Shown: one piece after another, positions 8,374 to 15,593 of the stretch
Position numbering within the stretch: the stretch's first letter is position 1
How the letters are laid out: each line of letters begins with the position of its first letter
Source of the DNA: CAVSIP01 sp963728075
Lineage (GTDB): Bacteria > Actinomycetota > Actinomycetes > JAFAQI01 > DASSKL01
Length of the DNA: 64,000 nt
Assembly: GCA_963728075.1 (NCBI GenBank)
Contig: CAVSIP010000005.1
Location: forward strand, 332,395 to 396,394
Direction of reading: 5' to 3'
Program-made: the position numbers and the translations under genes
Notes under the pieces: model-generated
Told to the model about the DNA's origin: nothing
Database searches by the model: none
The model's input: the letters and a program-made list of their open reading frames with translations, nothing else

Positions 8374-10086
8374 TCACACGGCCGCCGGTGCTCCTCGCAC
8401 CAGCCGCCCCGGCAGCGCCCCGGTCGGCTCACCACGCTCGTAGACGACCGACCCGGACACGACGGTGGCGAGGTAGCCGTCGGCGCGCTGGACCAGCCGC
8501 TTGCCGCCGGCCGGCAGGTCGAAGACCATCTGCGGCGCGTGCAGGGTCAGCCGCTCGAAGTCGATGACGTTGAGGTCGGCCTTCGCTCCCGGGGCGAGGA
8601 CGCCCCGGTCGGTGAGCCCGACGGCCGCGGCGGTGTCGGAGGTCATCGCGCGTACGGTCCACGGCAGGTCCAGCCGCTCGCCGCGGCGGCGGTCGCGGCA
8701 CCAGTGCGTGAGCAGCGTCGTGGGGAAGCTCGCGTCGCAGATCGTGCCGACGTGCGCGCCCCCGTCCGCGAGGCCGACGACGGTGTGCTCGTGCCGCAGC
8801 ATCTGGCCGGCGACCTCGAGGTCGAAGTCGGTGTAGTTGAACAGCGGGAAGTACAGGAAGGCCCGACCGCCGTCGCCGAGCAGCAGGTCGTACGCGACCT
8901 CGTCCGGTTGCCGGCCCGCCTGCGCAGCGATCGCGGCGACGCTGGTGGCCGGGTCGGGCTCGTAGTCGGGCGGGTCGCCGAGGGGGAACATCTTGTCGTA
9001 CCGGGCCAGGAACCCGGTGCCCTTCGCGCGCTGCCCCCGGCCCCAGGCGAGGACCCGCTCGCGGCGGGCCGGGTCCTGCAGCGCGGCGACCCGCTCGGCC
9101 AGCGGCAGGCCGGCGACCTCTGCGTACGCCGCCGCGCCGAGGAACGGGTGCAGCGTGGCCTGCAGCCCGAACAGTGCCCCGATCGGTCGCGGGGCCACCT
9201 GGGCGCGCACGGTCATCCCGTCGGCGACGGCCTGCTCGATGCCGGCGAGCAGCTCGCGCCAGTAGTCCGGGCGCTGGTCCACCTGGCTCACCGAGATGGA
9301 CAGCGGACGACCGGAGGCCTGCACCATCGCGCGCAGCCGGCCGAACTCCTCGGCGTAGTCGGGGAAGTCGGAGATGAGCTGCAGCACGCCGCGCCCGGTC
9401 TCGCCCATCGCCCGGGCGATGCCGACGAGCTCGTCCTCCGCCGCGGTCAGCGTCGGCGTGGCGTCGCCCGTGCTGGTGCGGTGGTTGAGCGTCCGCGACG
9501 TGGTGAAGCCCAGCGCGCCTGCGGCGACGGCCTCGCGGACCAGCCGGCCCATCTCGGCGATGTCCTCGGGGGTGGCGGGGTCGCGCCGGGCGCCGCGCTC
9601 CCCCATGACGTACAGGCGCAGTGCGCCGTGCGGCACCTGCGCGGCGACGTCGATGTCGTGCGGCACGCGCTCGACGGCGTCGAGGTACTCCGGGAAGGAC
9701 TCCCAGTCCCAGCGCAGCCCCTCGTGCAGGGCGGCGCCGGGGATGTCCTCCACGCCCTCCATGAGCTCGACCAGGCGGTCGTGGTCGCGGGCACGTACCG
9801 GGGCAAAACCCACACCGCAGTTGCCCATGACGACCGTGGTCACGCCGTGCCAGGACGAGGGCGTGAGCCGGGCGTCCCAGGTCGCCTGCCCGTCGTAGTG
9901 GGAGTGGATGTCGACGAACCCCGGGGTGACGAGCGCGCCGTCGGCGTCGATCTCCTCGCGGCCGTCGCCGTCGACCCGGCCGACGGCGGCGATCACGCCG
10001 TCGCGTACGGCGACGTCACCCGAGCGCAGCGGGACGCCGGTCCCGTCCGCGATCGTGCCGCCGCGCACCACCAGGTCGTAGGTCAT
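8374..10086 (-). CDS. N-acyl-D-amino-acid deacylase family amidohydrolase
   Basis: A 570-residue metal-dependent amidohydrolase. HSH at residues 61-63 and Cys90 in MGNCGVGFAP are the signature metal ligands of the D-aminoacylase subgroup; GLADGGAHVG carries the late catalytic Asp. The N-terminal beta-sandwich strand (YDLVVRGGTIADGTG) shows the full small domain is present. I start at ATG 10086 before MTYDLVVRGG; longer readings lack homology. Typical substrates are N-acyl-D-amino acids or related cyclic amides. No obvious operon partner; the lipoprotein gene upstream ends 13 bp away and may be co-transcribed. Confidence 0.85.
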   Translation of the reverse strand: MTYDLVVRGGTIADGTGVPLRSGDVAVRDGVIAAVGRVDGDGREEIDADGALVTPGFVDIHSHYDGQATWDARLTPSSWHGVTTVVMGNCGVGFAPVRARDHDRLVELMEGVEDIPGAALHEGLRWDWESFPEYLDAVERVPHDIDVAAQVPHGALRLYVMGERGARRDPATPEDIAEMGRLVREAVAAGALGFTTSRTLNHRTSTGDATPTLTAAEDELVGIARAMGETGRGVLQLISDFPDYAEEFGRLRAMVQASGRPLSISVSQVDQRPDYWRELLAGIEQAVADGMTVRAQVAPRPIGALFGLQATLHPFLGAAAYAEVAGLPLAERVAALQDPARRERVLAWGRGQRAKGTGFLARYDKMFPLGDPPDYEPDPATSVAAIAAQAGRQPDEVAYDLLLGDGGRAFLYFPLFNYTDFDLEVAGQMLRHEHTVVGLADGGAHVGTICDASFPTTLLTHWCRDRRRGERLDLPWTVRAMTSDTAAAVGLTDRGVLAPGAKADLNVIDFERLTLHAPQMVFDLPAGGKRLVQRADGYLATVVSGSVVYERGEPTGALPGRLVRGAPAAV

Positions 10087-10099
10087 GGCGGCCACCCTG

Positions 10100-10999
10100 T
10101 CACTTCGGCTGCAGCGACTCCAGCGTCCTGGTGACGTCGGAGGTGAACTGCGTGTTGAACGCGGTGCCACTGCTGGTCGCGTGCTCCTTGACGACCAAGG
10201 AGCGAGACGTGTCCACCCAGTCGTCCTGCTGGATCGTCATGTCGACGTTGTCGCCGGTGACGTGGATCGTGCTGTGCAGCACGATCGTCATCACCGCGTC
10301 GCCACCGACGGAGACAGTCTGGCCGGTCTTGGTGATCGCGCTGTCGACGTTGATCGTGTACTTGCCGTCGGTCGACGTCGCCCGCCACGACCAGGCCTTG
10401 TCCTGCGCCGGCGGCCAGGCGAGGAACAGCACGGGCTTGGCCGGCTTGAACTCCTCGTCGAAGCCCTGCCCGCTCATCTTCAGGTCGACGAGGTAGAGCC
10501 CGTCGGAGTGCTTCTCCAGCGTCTGCTCCTGGGTGCCGTTCGGGCCCTTCTGCGTGCTGTGCTGGCGGGCCCCGGACGGCGCGTCGACGGCGAGCGTCGA
10601 GGTGCCGGACAGGTCGCGGTTGCCGAGCGCGCTCTTGGCGCTGCCCCTGGTGTCGTACGTGTACGTCCCCGGCTTGGTCAGCACCGGCCCGGACGACGTG
10701 GACTGGCCGCCGTCCTCCTGCGTCTGGCCGCTGCTCGCGCCGCCGCCGGTGCCGGAGGCCTCCTGGCTCGGTACGGCGTCGTCCGCCCCGGTGGGCTGGC
10801 CGGGCTCCACCGTCGTGGGCTCGACCGCCGGCCCGCTCGTCGGGCTGCCGGTCGGTGCCGCGGTGGCCGTCGTCGAGCTGCTCGTCGACGAGGTCGGCTG
10901 CAGGTCGGTCGCGGTCGTCTTGCCACTGCCCCCGCCGCACCCCGTGGTCACGAGCGCGACGACGGCACAGGCGGACAGCATCCGGAGGGAGAGGGACAC
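10100..10999 (-). CDS. Secreted lipoprotein of unknown function
   Basis: A 299-residue protein with a short signal peptide (MLSACAVVALVTTGC) ending in a lipobox Cys, so it should be lipid-anchored outside the membrane. A Ser/Thr/Pro/Gly-rich linker of about 100 residues follows, then a beta-rich domain (GTYTYDTRG, NVDMTIQQDDWVDT). No catalytic motif is visible. The GTG at 10999 is chosen because TATCCT on the minus strand (11011-11006) lies 6 nt upstream and there is no Shine-Dalgarno sequence, which fits a leaderless mRNA. Confidence 0.7.
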   Translation of the reverse strand: MSLSLRMLSACAVVALVTTGCGGGSGKTTATDLQPTSSTSSSTTATAAPTGSPTSGPAVEPTTVEPGQPTGADDAVPSQEASGTGGGASSGQTQEDGGQSTSSGPVLTKPGTYTYDTRGSAKSALGNRDLSGTSTLAVDAPSGARQHSTQKGPNGTQEQTLEKHSDGLYLVDLKMSGQGFDEEFKPAKPVLFLAWPPAQDKAWSWRATSTDGKYTINVDSAITKTGQTVSVGGDAVMTIVLHSTIHVTGDNVDMTIQQDDWVDTSRSLVVKEHATSSGTAFNTQFTSDVTRTLESLQPK

Positions 11000-11005
11000 A
11001 CCCGG

Positions 11006-11056
11006 AGGATAGGGGCCGGTGGCCCGAACCGCCCCGGAGGTGCAGGGCGCTAGGGT
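11006..11056. promoter_or_regulatory. Divergent leaderless -10 elements (lipoprotein and acyl-CoA ligase)
   Basis: Minus strand: TATCCT at 11011-11006, 6 nt before GTG 10999. Plus strand: TAGGGT at 11051-11056, 7 nt before ATG 11064. Both fit the TANNNT leaderless pattern. Shine-Dalgarno sequences are missing in both directions. Confidence 0.5.
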
Positions 11057-11063
11057 CCGGCGC

Positions 11064-12617
11064 ATGGCCGCACCCACTGTGGACTTCGTCACAGCCCACG
11101 CGCAGAACGACCCCGACCGCGTCGCCGTGGTGGAGGGCGACCGCGCGCTGACCTGGCGGGAGCTCGACGCCCTGTCGAACCGCTGGGCGAACGTCCTCGT
11201 GTCCTGCGGGGTGAGCCCCGGGACAAAGCTCGTCTGGTGCGGGATGAACAGCCTCGAGGTCGTCGTCATCATCTCGGCGGCGCGCAAGGCCGGCGCCGTC
11301 GCGGTCCCGCTGAACTACCGGTTGTCCCCCGCCGAGGCGGCGTACGTCATCGACAACTCCGACGCGACCGTGGTGCTGTTCGACGTCGAGCAGGCCGAGC
11401 AGCTGGATCCGGCGCGGGGCTCCTGCCCGCAGGTGACCCGGTGGCTCGCGTTCCGCTGCGGTCCGGACGCGGTCCCCGACTGGGCGGACCACCTCGAGAC
11501 GCTCGGTGAGCAGGTGGCCGGCACCCCGCCCGAGGTGGCGGCCGGCGACGCGGCCGGGGCGACGATGATCTACACGTCCGGCACGACCGGCAAGCCCAAG
11601 GGGGCGCTGCGCAAGGCCGGCCCGAGCACCCAGAACGCCCTCGCCCTGTTCCAGCTCATCGGCTACCAGCCGGGCGAGGTCTACCTGACCACCGGGCCGC
11701 TGTACCACTCGGGCCCGCTCGGGTTCATGGCCCCGCCGATGATGCTCGGCGGCACGGTCGTCGTCCTGCGCAAGTTCGACCCCGTGAAGTGGCTGGAGCT
11801 GGTCCAGCGCCACCGGGTCACGACGACCTTCTCCGCCCCCACCCCCATCCGCCGGGTGGTCGACCTCGACCCGGACGTCATCGCCCGCTACGACACCTCC
11901 TCGCTCGCCCGCGTCATCGCGAACGCGGCGCCGTGGCCGTTCGAGCTCAAGCGGCGCTACGTCGAGGCCTTCGGCGAGAACAGCCTGTGGGAGGTGTACG
12001 GCTCCACCGAGCTCGGTGTCGACACGGTCCTCGAGCCGGCCGACCAGCTGCGCAAGCCGGGCAGTTGCGGCCGGCCCGCGCCGGGGGTCGAGCTCGCACT
12101 GTTCGACGAGGACGGCAGCCAGATCAGCGAGCCCGGCGTCCCCGGCGAGCTGTTCGTCCGCACCACCGGCGCCTTCGACACGTACTACAAGGCGGCGGAG
12201 AAGTACGAGGAGTCCCGCCGCGGTGACTGGCTGACCGTGGGTGACGTCGCGTACGTCGACGACGAGGGCTACTACTACATCTGCGACCGCAAGAACGACA
12301 TGATCATCTCCGGCGGGATGAACATCTACCCGGCGGAGATCGAGGCCGCGCTGCTCGAGCACCCGGGCATCACCGACTGCGCGGTCTTCGGGGTCCCGTC
12401 CGACGAGTGGGGCGAGGCCGTGCACGCCGTCCTCGTCGCGGCGCCCGACGTGAGCGACGCGGACGTCGCCGCGTTCGCCCGCGACCGCCTCGCGCGCTAC
12501 AAGGTGCCGCGCAGCTTCTCCCGGATCGAGGAGATCCCGCGGACGGCGTCCGGCAAGACGCTCAAGCGCGAGCTGCGCGCCCCGTACTGGGCGGAGCGCA
12601 CCAGCCAGGTCGGCTAG
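11064..12617 (+). CDS. Acyl-CoA synthetase (AMP-dependent ligase, ANL superfamily)
   Basis: A 517-residue adenylate-forming enzyme. Visible motifs in order: MIYTSGTTGKPKGAL (ATP phosphate loop), WEVYGSTE (adenine/aryl loop), WLTVGDVAYVDDEGYYYICDRKNDMIISGG (ribose Asp and hinge), and PRTASGKTLKREL with the catalytic Lys near the C terminus. It activates a carboxylic acid to acyl-CoA; chain length cannot be told. ATG 11064 is preferred over an upstream ATG at 11019 because it carries the leaderless -10 and matches the family N terminus (MAAPTVDFVTAHA). Confidence 0.88.
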   Translation: MAAPTVDFVTAHAQNDPDRVAVVEGDRALTWRELDALSNRWANVLVSCGVSPGTKLVWCGMNSLEVVVIISAARKAGAVAVPLNYRLSPAEAAYVIDNSDATVVLFDVEQAEQLDPARGSCPQVTRWLAFRCGPDAVPDWADHLETLGEQVAGTPPEVAAGDAAGATMIYTSGTTGKPKGALRKAGPSTQNALALFQLIGYQPGEVYLTTGPLYHSGPLGFMAPPMMLGGTVVVLRKFDPVKWLELVQRHRVTTTFSAPTPIRRVVDLDPDVIARYDTSSLARVIANAAPWPFELKRRYVEAFGENSLWEVYGSTELGVDTVLEPADQLRKPGSCGRPAPGVELALFDEDGSQISEPGVPGELFVRTTGAFDTYYKAAEKYEESRRGDWLTVGDVAYVDDEGYYYICDRKNDMIISGGMNIYPAEIEAALLEHPGITDCAVFGVPSDEWGEAVHAVLVAAPDVSDADVAAFARDRLARYKVPRSFSRIEEIPRTASGKTLKRELRAPYWAERTSQVG

Positions 12618-12982
12618 CGGCCGGCCGGCAGCCGGAGGAACCGCACGTCGCCGGCGGGCACGAGCCCGGCGGCGCGCGCCCGCTGGTCCAGGCGGAACGG
12701 GTCCGCCTGCCGCAGCAGGGCGACGTGCAGCTGCTGCTCCTCGTCCGACAGTGCCGCGCTGCGTTGCTGCAACTGGTGCAGGCGGAAGGAGTCCTGCGCC
12801 GCGGCGGTGTTCAGCGCGAGCAACCCCGACAGCCCCGCAGCGAGCAGCGCGAGCATGAGCAGCAAGAAGGGTGTGCCGGCCAGCCGGCGGCGCAGCCGCC
12901 GGGCCCGCGCGACGGTCAGCGCGTGCTTCTGCGCACGGGTGGGCTTCAGCCGGCGCCGGTGCCGGAGGGGTACGGCGCTCAT
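12614..12982 (-). CDS. Small membrane protein, FtsL/FtsB (septum formation initiator)-like
   Basis: 122 residues: a basic cytoplasmic N terminus (RHRRRLKPTRAQKH), one transmembrane helix (FLLLMLALLAAGLSGLLAL), then an extracytoplasmic coiled-coil-like helix (LHQLQQRSAALSDEEQQLH) and a short tail. This layout is that of divisome proteins FtsL/FtsB; identity with either is not proven. ATG 12982 overlaps the stop of the XRE gene (ATGA). Its stop overlaps, tail to tail, the stop of the acyl-CoA ligase. Confidence 0.6.
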   Translation of the reverse strand: MSAVPLRHRRRLKPTRAQKHALTVARARRLRRRLAGTPFLLLMLALLAAGLSGLLALNTAAAQDSFRLHQLQQRSAALSDEEQQLHVALLRQADPFRLDQRARAAGLVPAGDVRFLRLPAGR

Positions 12983-13242
12983 CGCTGCGGGCCCGCGTCG
13001 GCGTGGCGCGCCAGGTCGTCCAGCCGCAGCGCGAGTGCGCCGGCGATGCGCGCGACCGTGAAGAACCCCGGATCGAGCGTCGCGTGCAGCTCGATCTTGG
13101 CCAGCGTCGCAGTGGACAGCTCCGCCGCGCGGGCCAGCTGCTCCCGGGACAGCCCCCTGGCCTCCCGGGCCGACCGCAGCGCGCCGGCGAGCCGCGCCGC
13201 GGCGTCGACGTACGGGCTCTGCGCCCGTGCCACCCGCCCCAT
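12979..13242 (-). CDS. XRE-family transcriptional regulator
   Basis: 87 residues with a central helix-turn-helix (LRSAREARGLSREQLARAAELSTATLAKIE) and little else, so probably a dimeric DNA-binding repressor. Translationally coupled to the small membrane protein downstream. A strong inverted repeat lies 17-42 bp upstream of its start (13259-13284), placed for autoregulation. Confidence 0.75.
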   Translation of the reverse strand: MGRVARAQSPYVDAAARLAGALRSAREARGLSREQLARAAELSTATLAKIELHATLDPGFFTVARIAGALALRLDDLARHADAGPQR

Positions 13243-13258
13243 GCCCCGTAGCGTACAC

Positions 13259-13284
13259 GTAAATCTTTAGTCGTAAAGTTTTAC
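13259..13284. promoter_or_regulatory. Inverted repeat, candidate XRE operator
   Basis: GTAAATCTTTA and TAAAGTTTTAC flank the 4-bp spacer GTCG. The arms are reverse complements at 10 of 11 positions. This AT-rich island lies in GC-rich DNA between the XRE gene (minus) and the ferritin-like gene (plus). Confidence 0.55.
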
Positions 13285-13302
13285 TCTCGGACACGGCTCA
13301 GC

Positions 13303-13345
13303 TGAGGGAACCTCAAGAAGGACGTGGAACTTGAGGCATCCCTCA
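13303..13345. promoter_or_regulatory. Tandem TGAGG-N3/4-CCTCA sites upstream of the ferritin-like gene
   Basis: TGAGG-GAA-CCTCA at 13303-13315 and TGAGG-CATC-CCTCA at 13332-13345, 29 bp apart and 42-84 bp upstream of the start codon. The outer halves also pair (CCTCAAG 13311-13317 with CTTGAGG 13330-13336). Likely a regulator binding region; no known factor is recognised. Confidence 0.45.
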
Positions 13346-13386
13346 GGTACCGTCCGTGTGACGCACGCCACACGAGGAGTACGCGC

Positions 13387-14490
13387 ATGACGCAGTCGCT
13401 GGTTCCGCCCGTACCGGAGCAGGCGCAGGTCCACGACACGATCAAGGTGATCAAGGACAACTGCGACCGGATCTTCACCTGGCGCTACGAGCGTGAGCGT
13501 CCGCGGCTGGTGAACCTGTACAACCGGGCCACCGAGTCGCAGTGGCGCAGCGTCAGCGACCTCGACTGGCAGGCCGACGTCGACCCCGAGCGGCTCGTGG
13601 TCGAGATGGGCGAGGAGATCGTCCCGCCGATCATCCGGCGTGCGGCGGAGGTGCCCGGGTCACCGCTGAAGAGCTGGAGCGAGAAGGAGTTCACCGCCCT
13701 CGGCATCGAGATGCTCAAGGCGCGGCTGTCGCAGTTCATGCACGGCGAGCAGGGCGCGATGATGACCGCGGCCAAGATCGTCGAGACCGTGCCGTGGATC
13801 GACGCGAAGTACTACGCGGCGACGCAGACCATGGACGAGGCCCGGCACACCGAGGTGTTCGCGCGCTACCTCGAGGACAAGGTCGGCGGTGCCTACCCGA
13901 TGAGCCCGTTCCTCGAGGAGCAGATCACCAACCTGCTCGAGGACGGCCGCTGGGACATCGCCTACCTCGGCATGCAGGTCATCATCGAGAGCCTGGCGCT
14001 CGCCGCGTTCGGCAACCTGCAGCGGGCGACCACCGAGCCGCTGCTGCACAAGCTGCTGCGCTACGTGATGGCGGACGAGGCCCGCCACGTCGCCTTCGGC
14101 GTGCTGACCCTCGGCGAGTACTACGCGGACATGAGCCAGGCGGAGCTGAAGGACCGCCAGGAGTTCCTGCTGGAGAACTCGCTGCTCAACCGGGCCCGGT
14201 CCACCACCCCCGAGGTGTGGGAGCGCATGGACGTCTCGCTCGAGCGGCTCCTCCCCGCGCTGGACGAGGCCCGCAAGTCCACCGGCATCCCGATGGCGTT
14301 CGGCCGCGCGTTCTTCTCCAAGCTGGTCCCGAACGTCCGCAAGCTCGGCCTGCTCGACGCGAACAACGGCTGGCTGCGCGAGAAGTTCGGCGAGTACGGA
14401 CTGCTGAAGTTCGAGTACGCCGACGACACCGGCGACGACTACGAGTCCTACGACGAGGTCGCCAAGGACCGGGCCGCAGCGCGCGCCTGA
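13387..14490 (+). CDS. Ferritin-like diiron protein (R2-like/AurF-like oxidase)
   Basis: A 367-residue all-helical protein. Two EARH motifs (MDEARHTEVFARY and ADEARHVAFGVL), each preceded by a Glu helix (FMHGEQGAMM, VIIESLALAAF), form the carboxylate-bridged diiron site of ribonucleotide-reductase-R2-like and N-oxygenase families. No tyrosyl-radical partner is encoded nearby, so it is probably an oxidase or oxygenase rather than a reductase subunit. ATG 13387 has a GAGGAG ribosome site 8 bp upstream. The promoter region holds two sets of inverted repeats. Confidence 0.75.
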   Translation: MTQSLVPPVPEQAQVHDTIKVIKDNCDRIFTWRYERERPRLVNLYNRATESQWRSVSDLDWQADVDPERLVVEMGEEIVPPIIRRAAEVPGSPLKSWSEKEFTALGIEMLKARLSQFMHGEQGAMMTAAKIVETVPWIDAKYYAATQTMDEARHTEVFARYLEDKVGGAYPMSPFLEEQITNLLEDGRWDIAYLGMQVIIESLALAAFGNLQRATTEPLLHKLLRYVMADEARHVAFGVLTLGEYYADMSQAELKDRQEFLLENSLLNRARSTTPEVWERMDVSLERLLPALDEARKSTGIPMAFGRAFFSKLVPNVRKLGLLDANNGWLREKFGEYGLLKFEYADDTGDDYESYDEVAKDRAAARA

Positions 14491-14515
14491 CCCCGCACGA
14501 GCGACACTGGGTGCC

Positions 14516-14842
14516 ATGAGTGTCGTCAAGATCAACGTCCTCACGGTCCCCGCCGAGGCGCGGGAGACCCTCGAGCAGCGCTTCGCCGGCCGGGCCGGAC
14601 AGGTCGAGGCGGCGGACGGTTTCGAGCACTTCGAGCTGCTGCGCCCGGTCGAGGGGACCGACCGCTACCTCGTCTACACCCGCTGGCGCAGCGAGGAGGA
14701 CTTCCAGGCCTGGACGCGCTCGGCGGCCTTCGCCCACGGCCACCGGCAGGCAGCCGGCGAGCGGGGTGAGCAGCAGCCGGCGGCCAGCGGCAGCGAGGTG
14801 TGGTCGTTCGACGTCGTGCAGTCGGCCGAGCCGCGCCGCTGA
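14516..14842 (+). CDS. mhuD: MhuD-like heme-degrading monooxygenase
   Basis: A 108-residue ABM-fold protein. The opening VVKIN places Asn at residue 7, and EDFQAW places Trp at residue 66, the same numbers as the functional Asn7 and Trp66 of Mycobacterium tuberculosis MhuD; FELLRPVEGTDRY is also as in MhuD. The axial His is one of two in AFAHGHR (residues 74/76), with a two-residue deletion relative to MhuD His75. MhuD opens heme to mycobilin without releasing CO and frees iron. It follows the diiron gene by 25 bp and is probably in the same transcript. Confidence 0.75.
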   Translation: MSVVKINVLTVPAEARETLEQRFAGRAGQVEAADGFEHFELLRPVEGTDRYLVYTRWRSEEDFQAWTRSAAFAHGHRQAAGERGEQQPAASGSEVWSFDVVQSAEPRR

Positions 14843-14885
14843 CCGCCCGGCGTACGGGTCAGCCACGCGGGGCAGGGTCCCTGGC

Positions 14886-15578
14886 ATGGAGGCAGACTCT
14901 GCCGCGGTAGACAACGACGCGCTGGCCGCCACCCGGGTGGTGCTGCGGCCGATCGCCAGCCCGTTCGCGCTGGGCTTCCTCGGCCTGGCCGGGGACACGC
15001 TGACGCTGGCCGGCATGGAGCTCGGCTGGATCCCTGGTAGCGAGCGGTTCCACGTCGCACTGATCGCGGTCACGTTCGCCCCGGCCCTGCAGCTGCTTGC
15101 CTGCATCTTCGGGTTCCTGGCGCGCGACGCCGTGGCGGCGACCGGCATGGGCGTCATCGCGGCCACCTGGGAGGTCATCGGCCTGGTGACGCTGACGTCC
15201 GACCCGGGCAGTACGAGCGCAGCGCTCGGCACGCTGCTGCTCCTGTCCGGGGTGGCGCTGATGCTCTCCAGCATCAGCGCCGCGCACAGCAAGCTCGTCC
15301 CGGCAGCGGTGATGTTCACGACGGCGACCCGGTTCACGGTCACGGGGATCTACGAGTTCGTGGGCGGTCACGCCTGGCTGTACGCCTCGGGGATCGTCGG
15401 CTGCGTCCTCGGCGCGGTCGCGGTGTACGGCGCGATCGCCCTGGAGCTGGAGGACCTGCGCCACCACGCCGTGCTGCCGACACTGCGCCACGGCAAGGGC
15501 GCCGCGGCGATGCAGGGCGGCCTCGCCCGGCAGGTCGACCAGGTCAGCACCGAGGCGGGGGTACGCCGCCAGCTGTGA
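14886..15578 (+). CDS. Six-helix membrane protein, GPR1/FUN34/YaaH (acetate transporter)-like
   Basis: A 230-residue protein. About six hydrophobic helices lie between residues 20 and 190 (for example LGFLGLAGDTLTLAGMELGW, LGTLLLLSGVALMLSSI, SGIVGCVLGAVAVYGAIAL). The even spacing, the N-terminal NP-like SPFALGFLGL and the C-terminal GIVG...YGAIALELED resemble the SatP/GPR1 acetate-succinate channel family. This is a moderate call; it could be another small integral protein. It lies 43 bp after mhuD on the same strand. Confidence 0.5.
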   Translation: MEADSAAVDNDALAATRVVLRPIASPFALGFLGLAGDTLTLAGMELGWIPGSERFHVALIAVTFAPALQLLACIFGFLARDAVAATGMGVIAATWEVIGLVTLTSDPGSTSAALGTLLLLSGVALMLSSISAAHSKLVPAAVMFTTATRFTVTGIYEFVGGHAWLYASGIVGCVLGAVAVYGAIALELEDLRHHAVLPTLRHGKGAAAMQGGLARQVDQVSTEAGVRRQL

Positions 15579-15593
15579 CCGGGCGCCGGTGCG

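Noticed and set aside
7900..10134. A 744-codon plus-strand open frame
   Set aside because: Antisense shadow of the amidohydrolase; GC-rich codon bias leaves opposite frames open. Similar shadows throughout were dropped.
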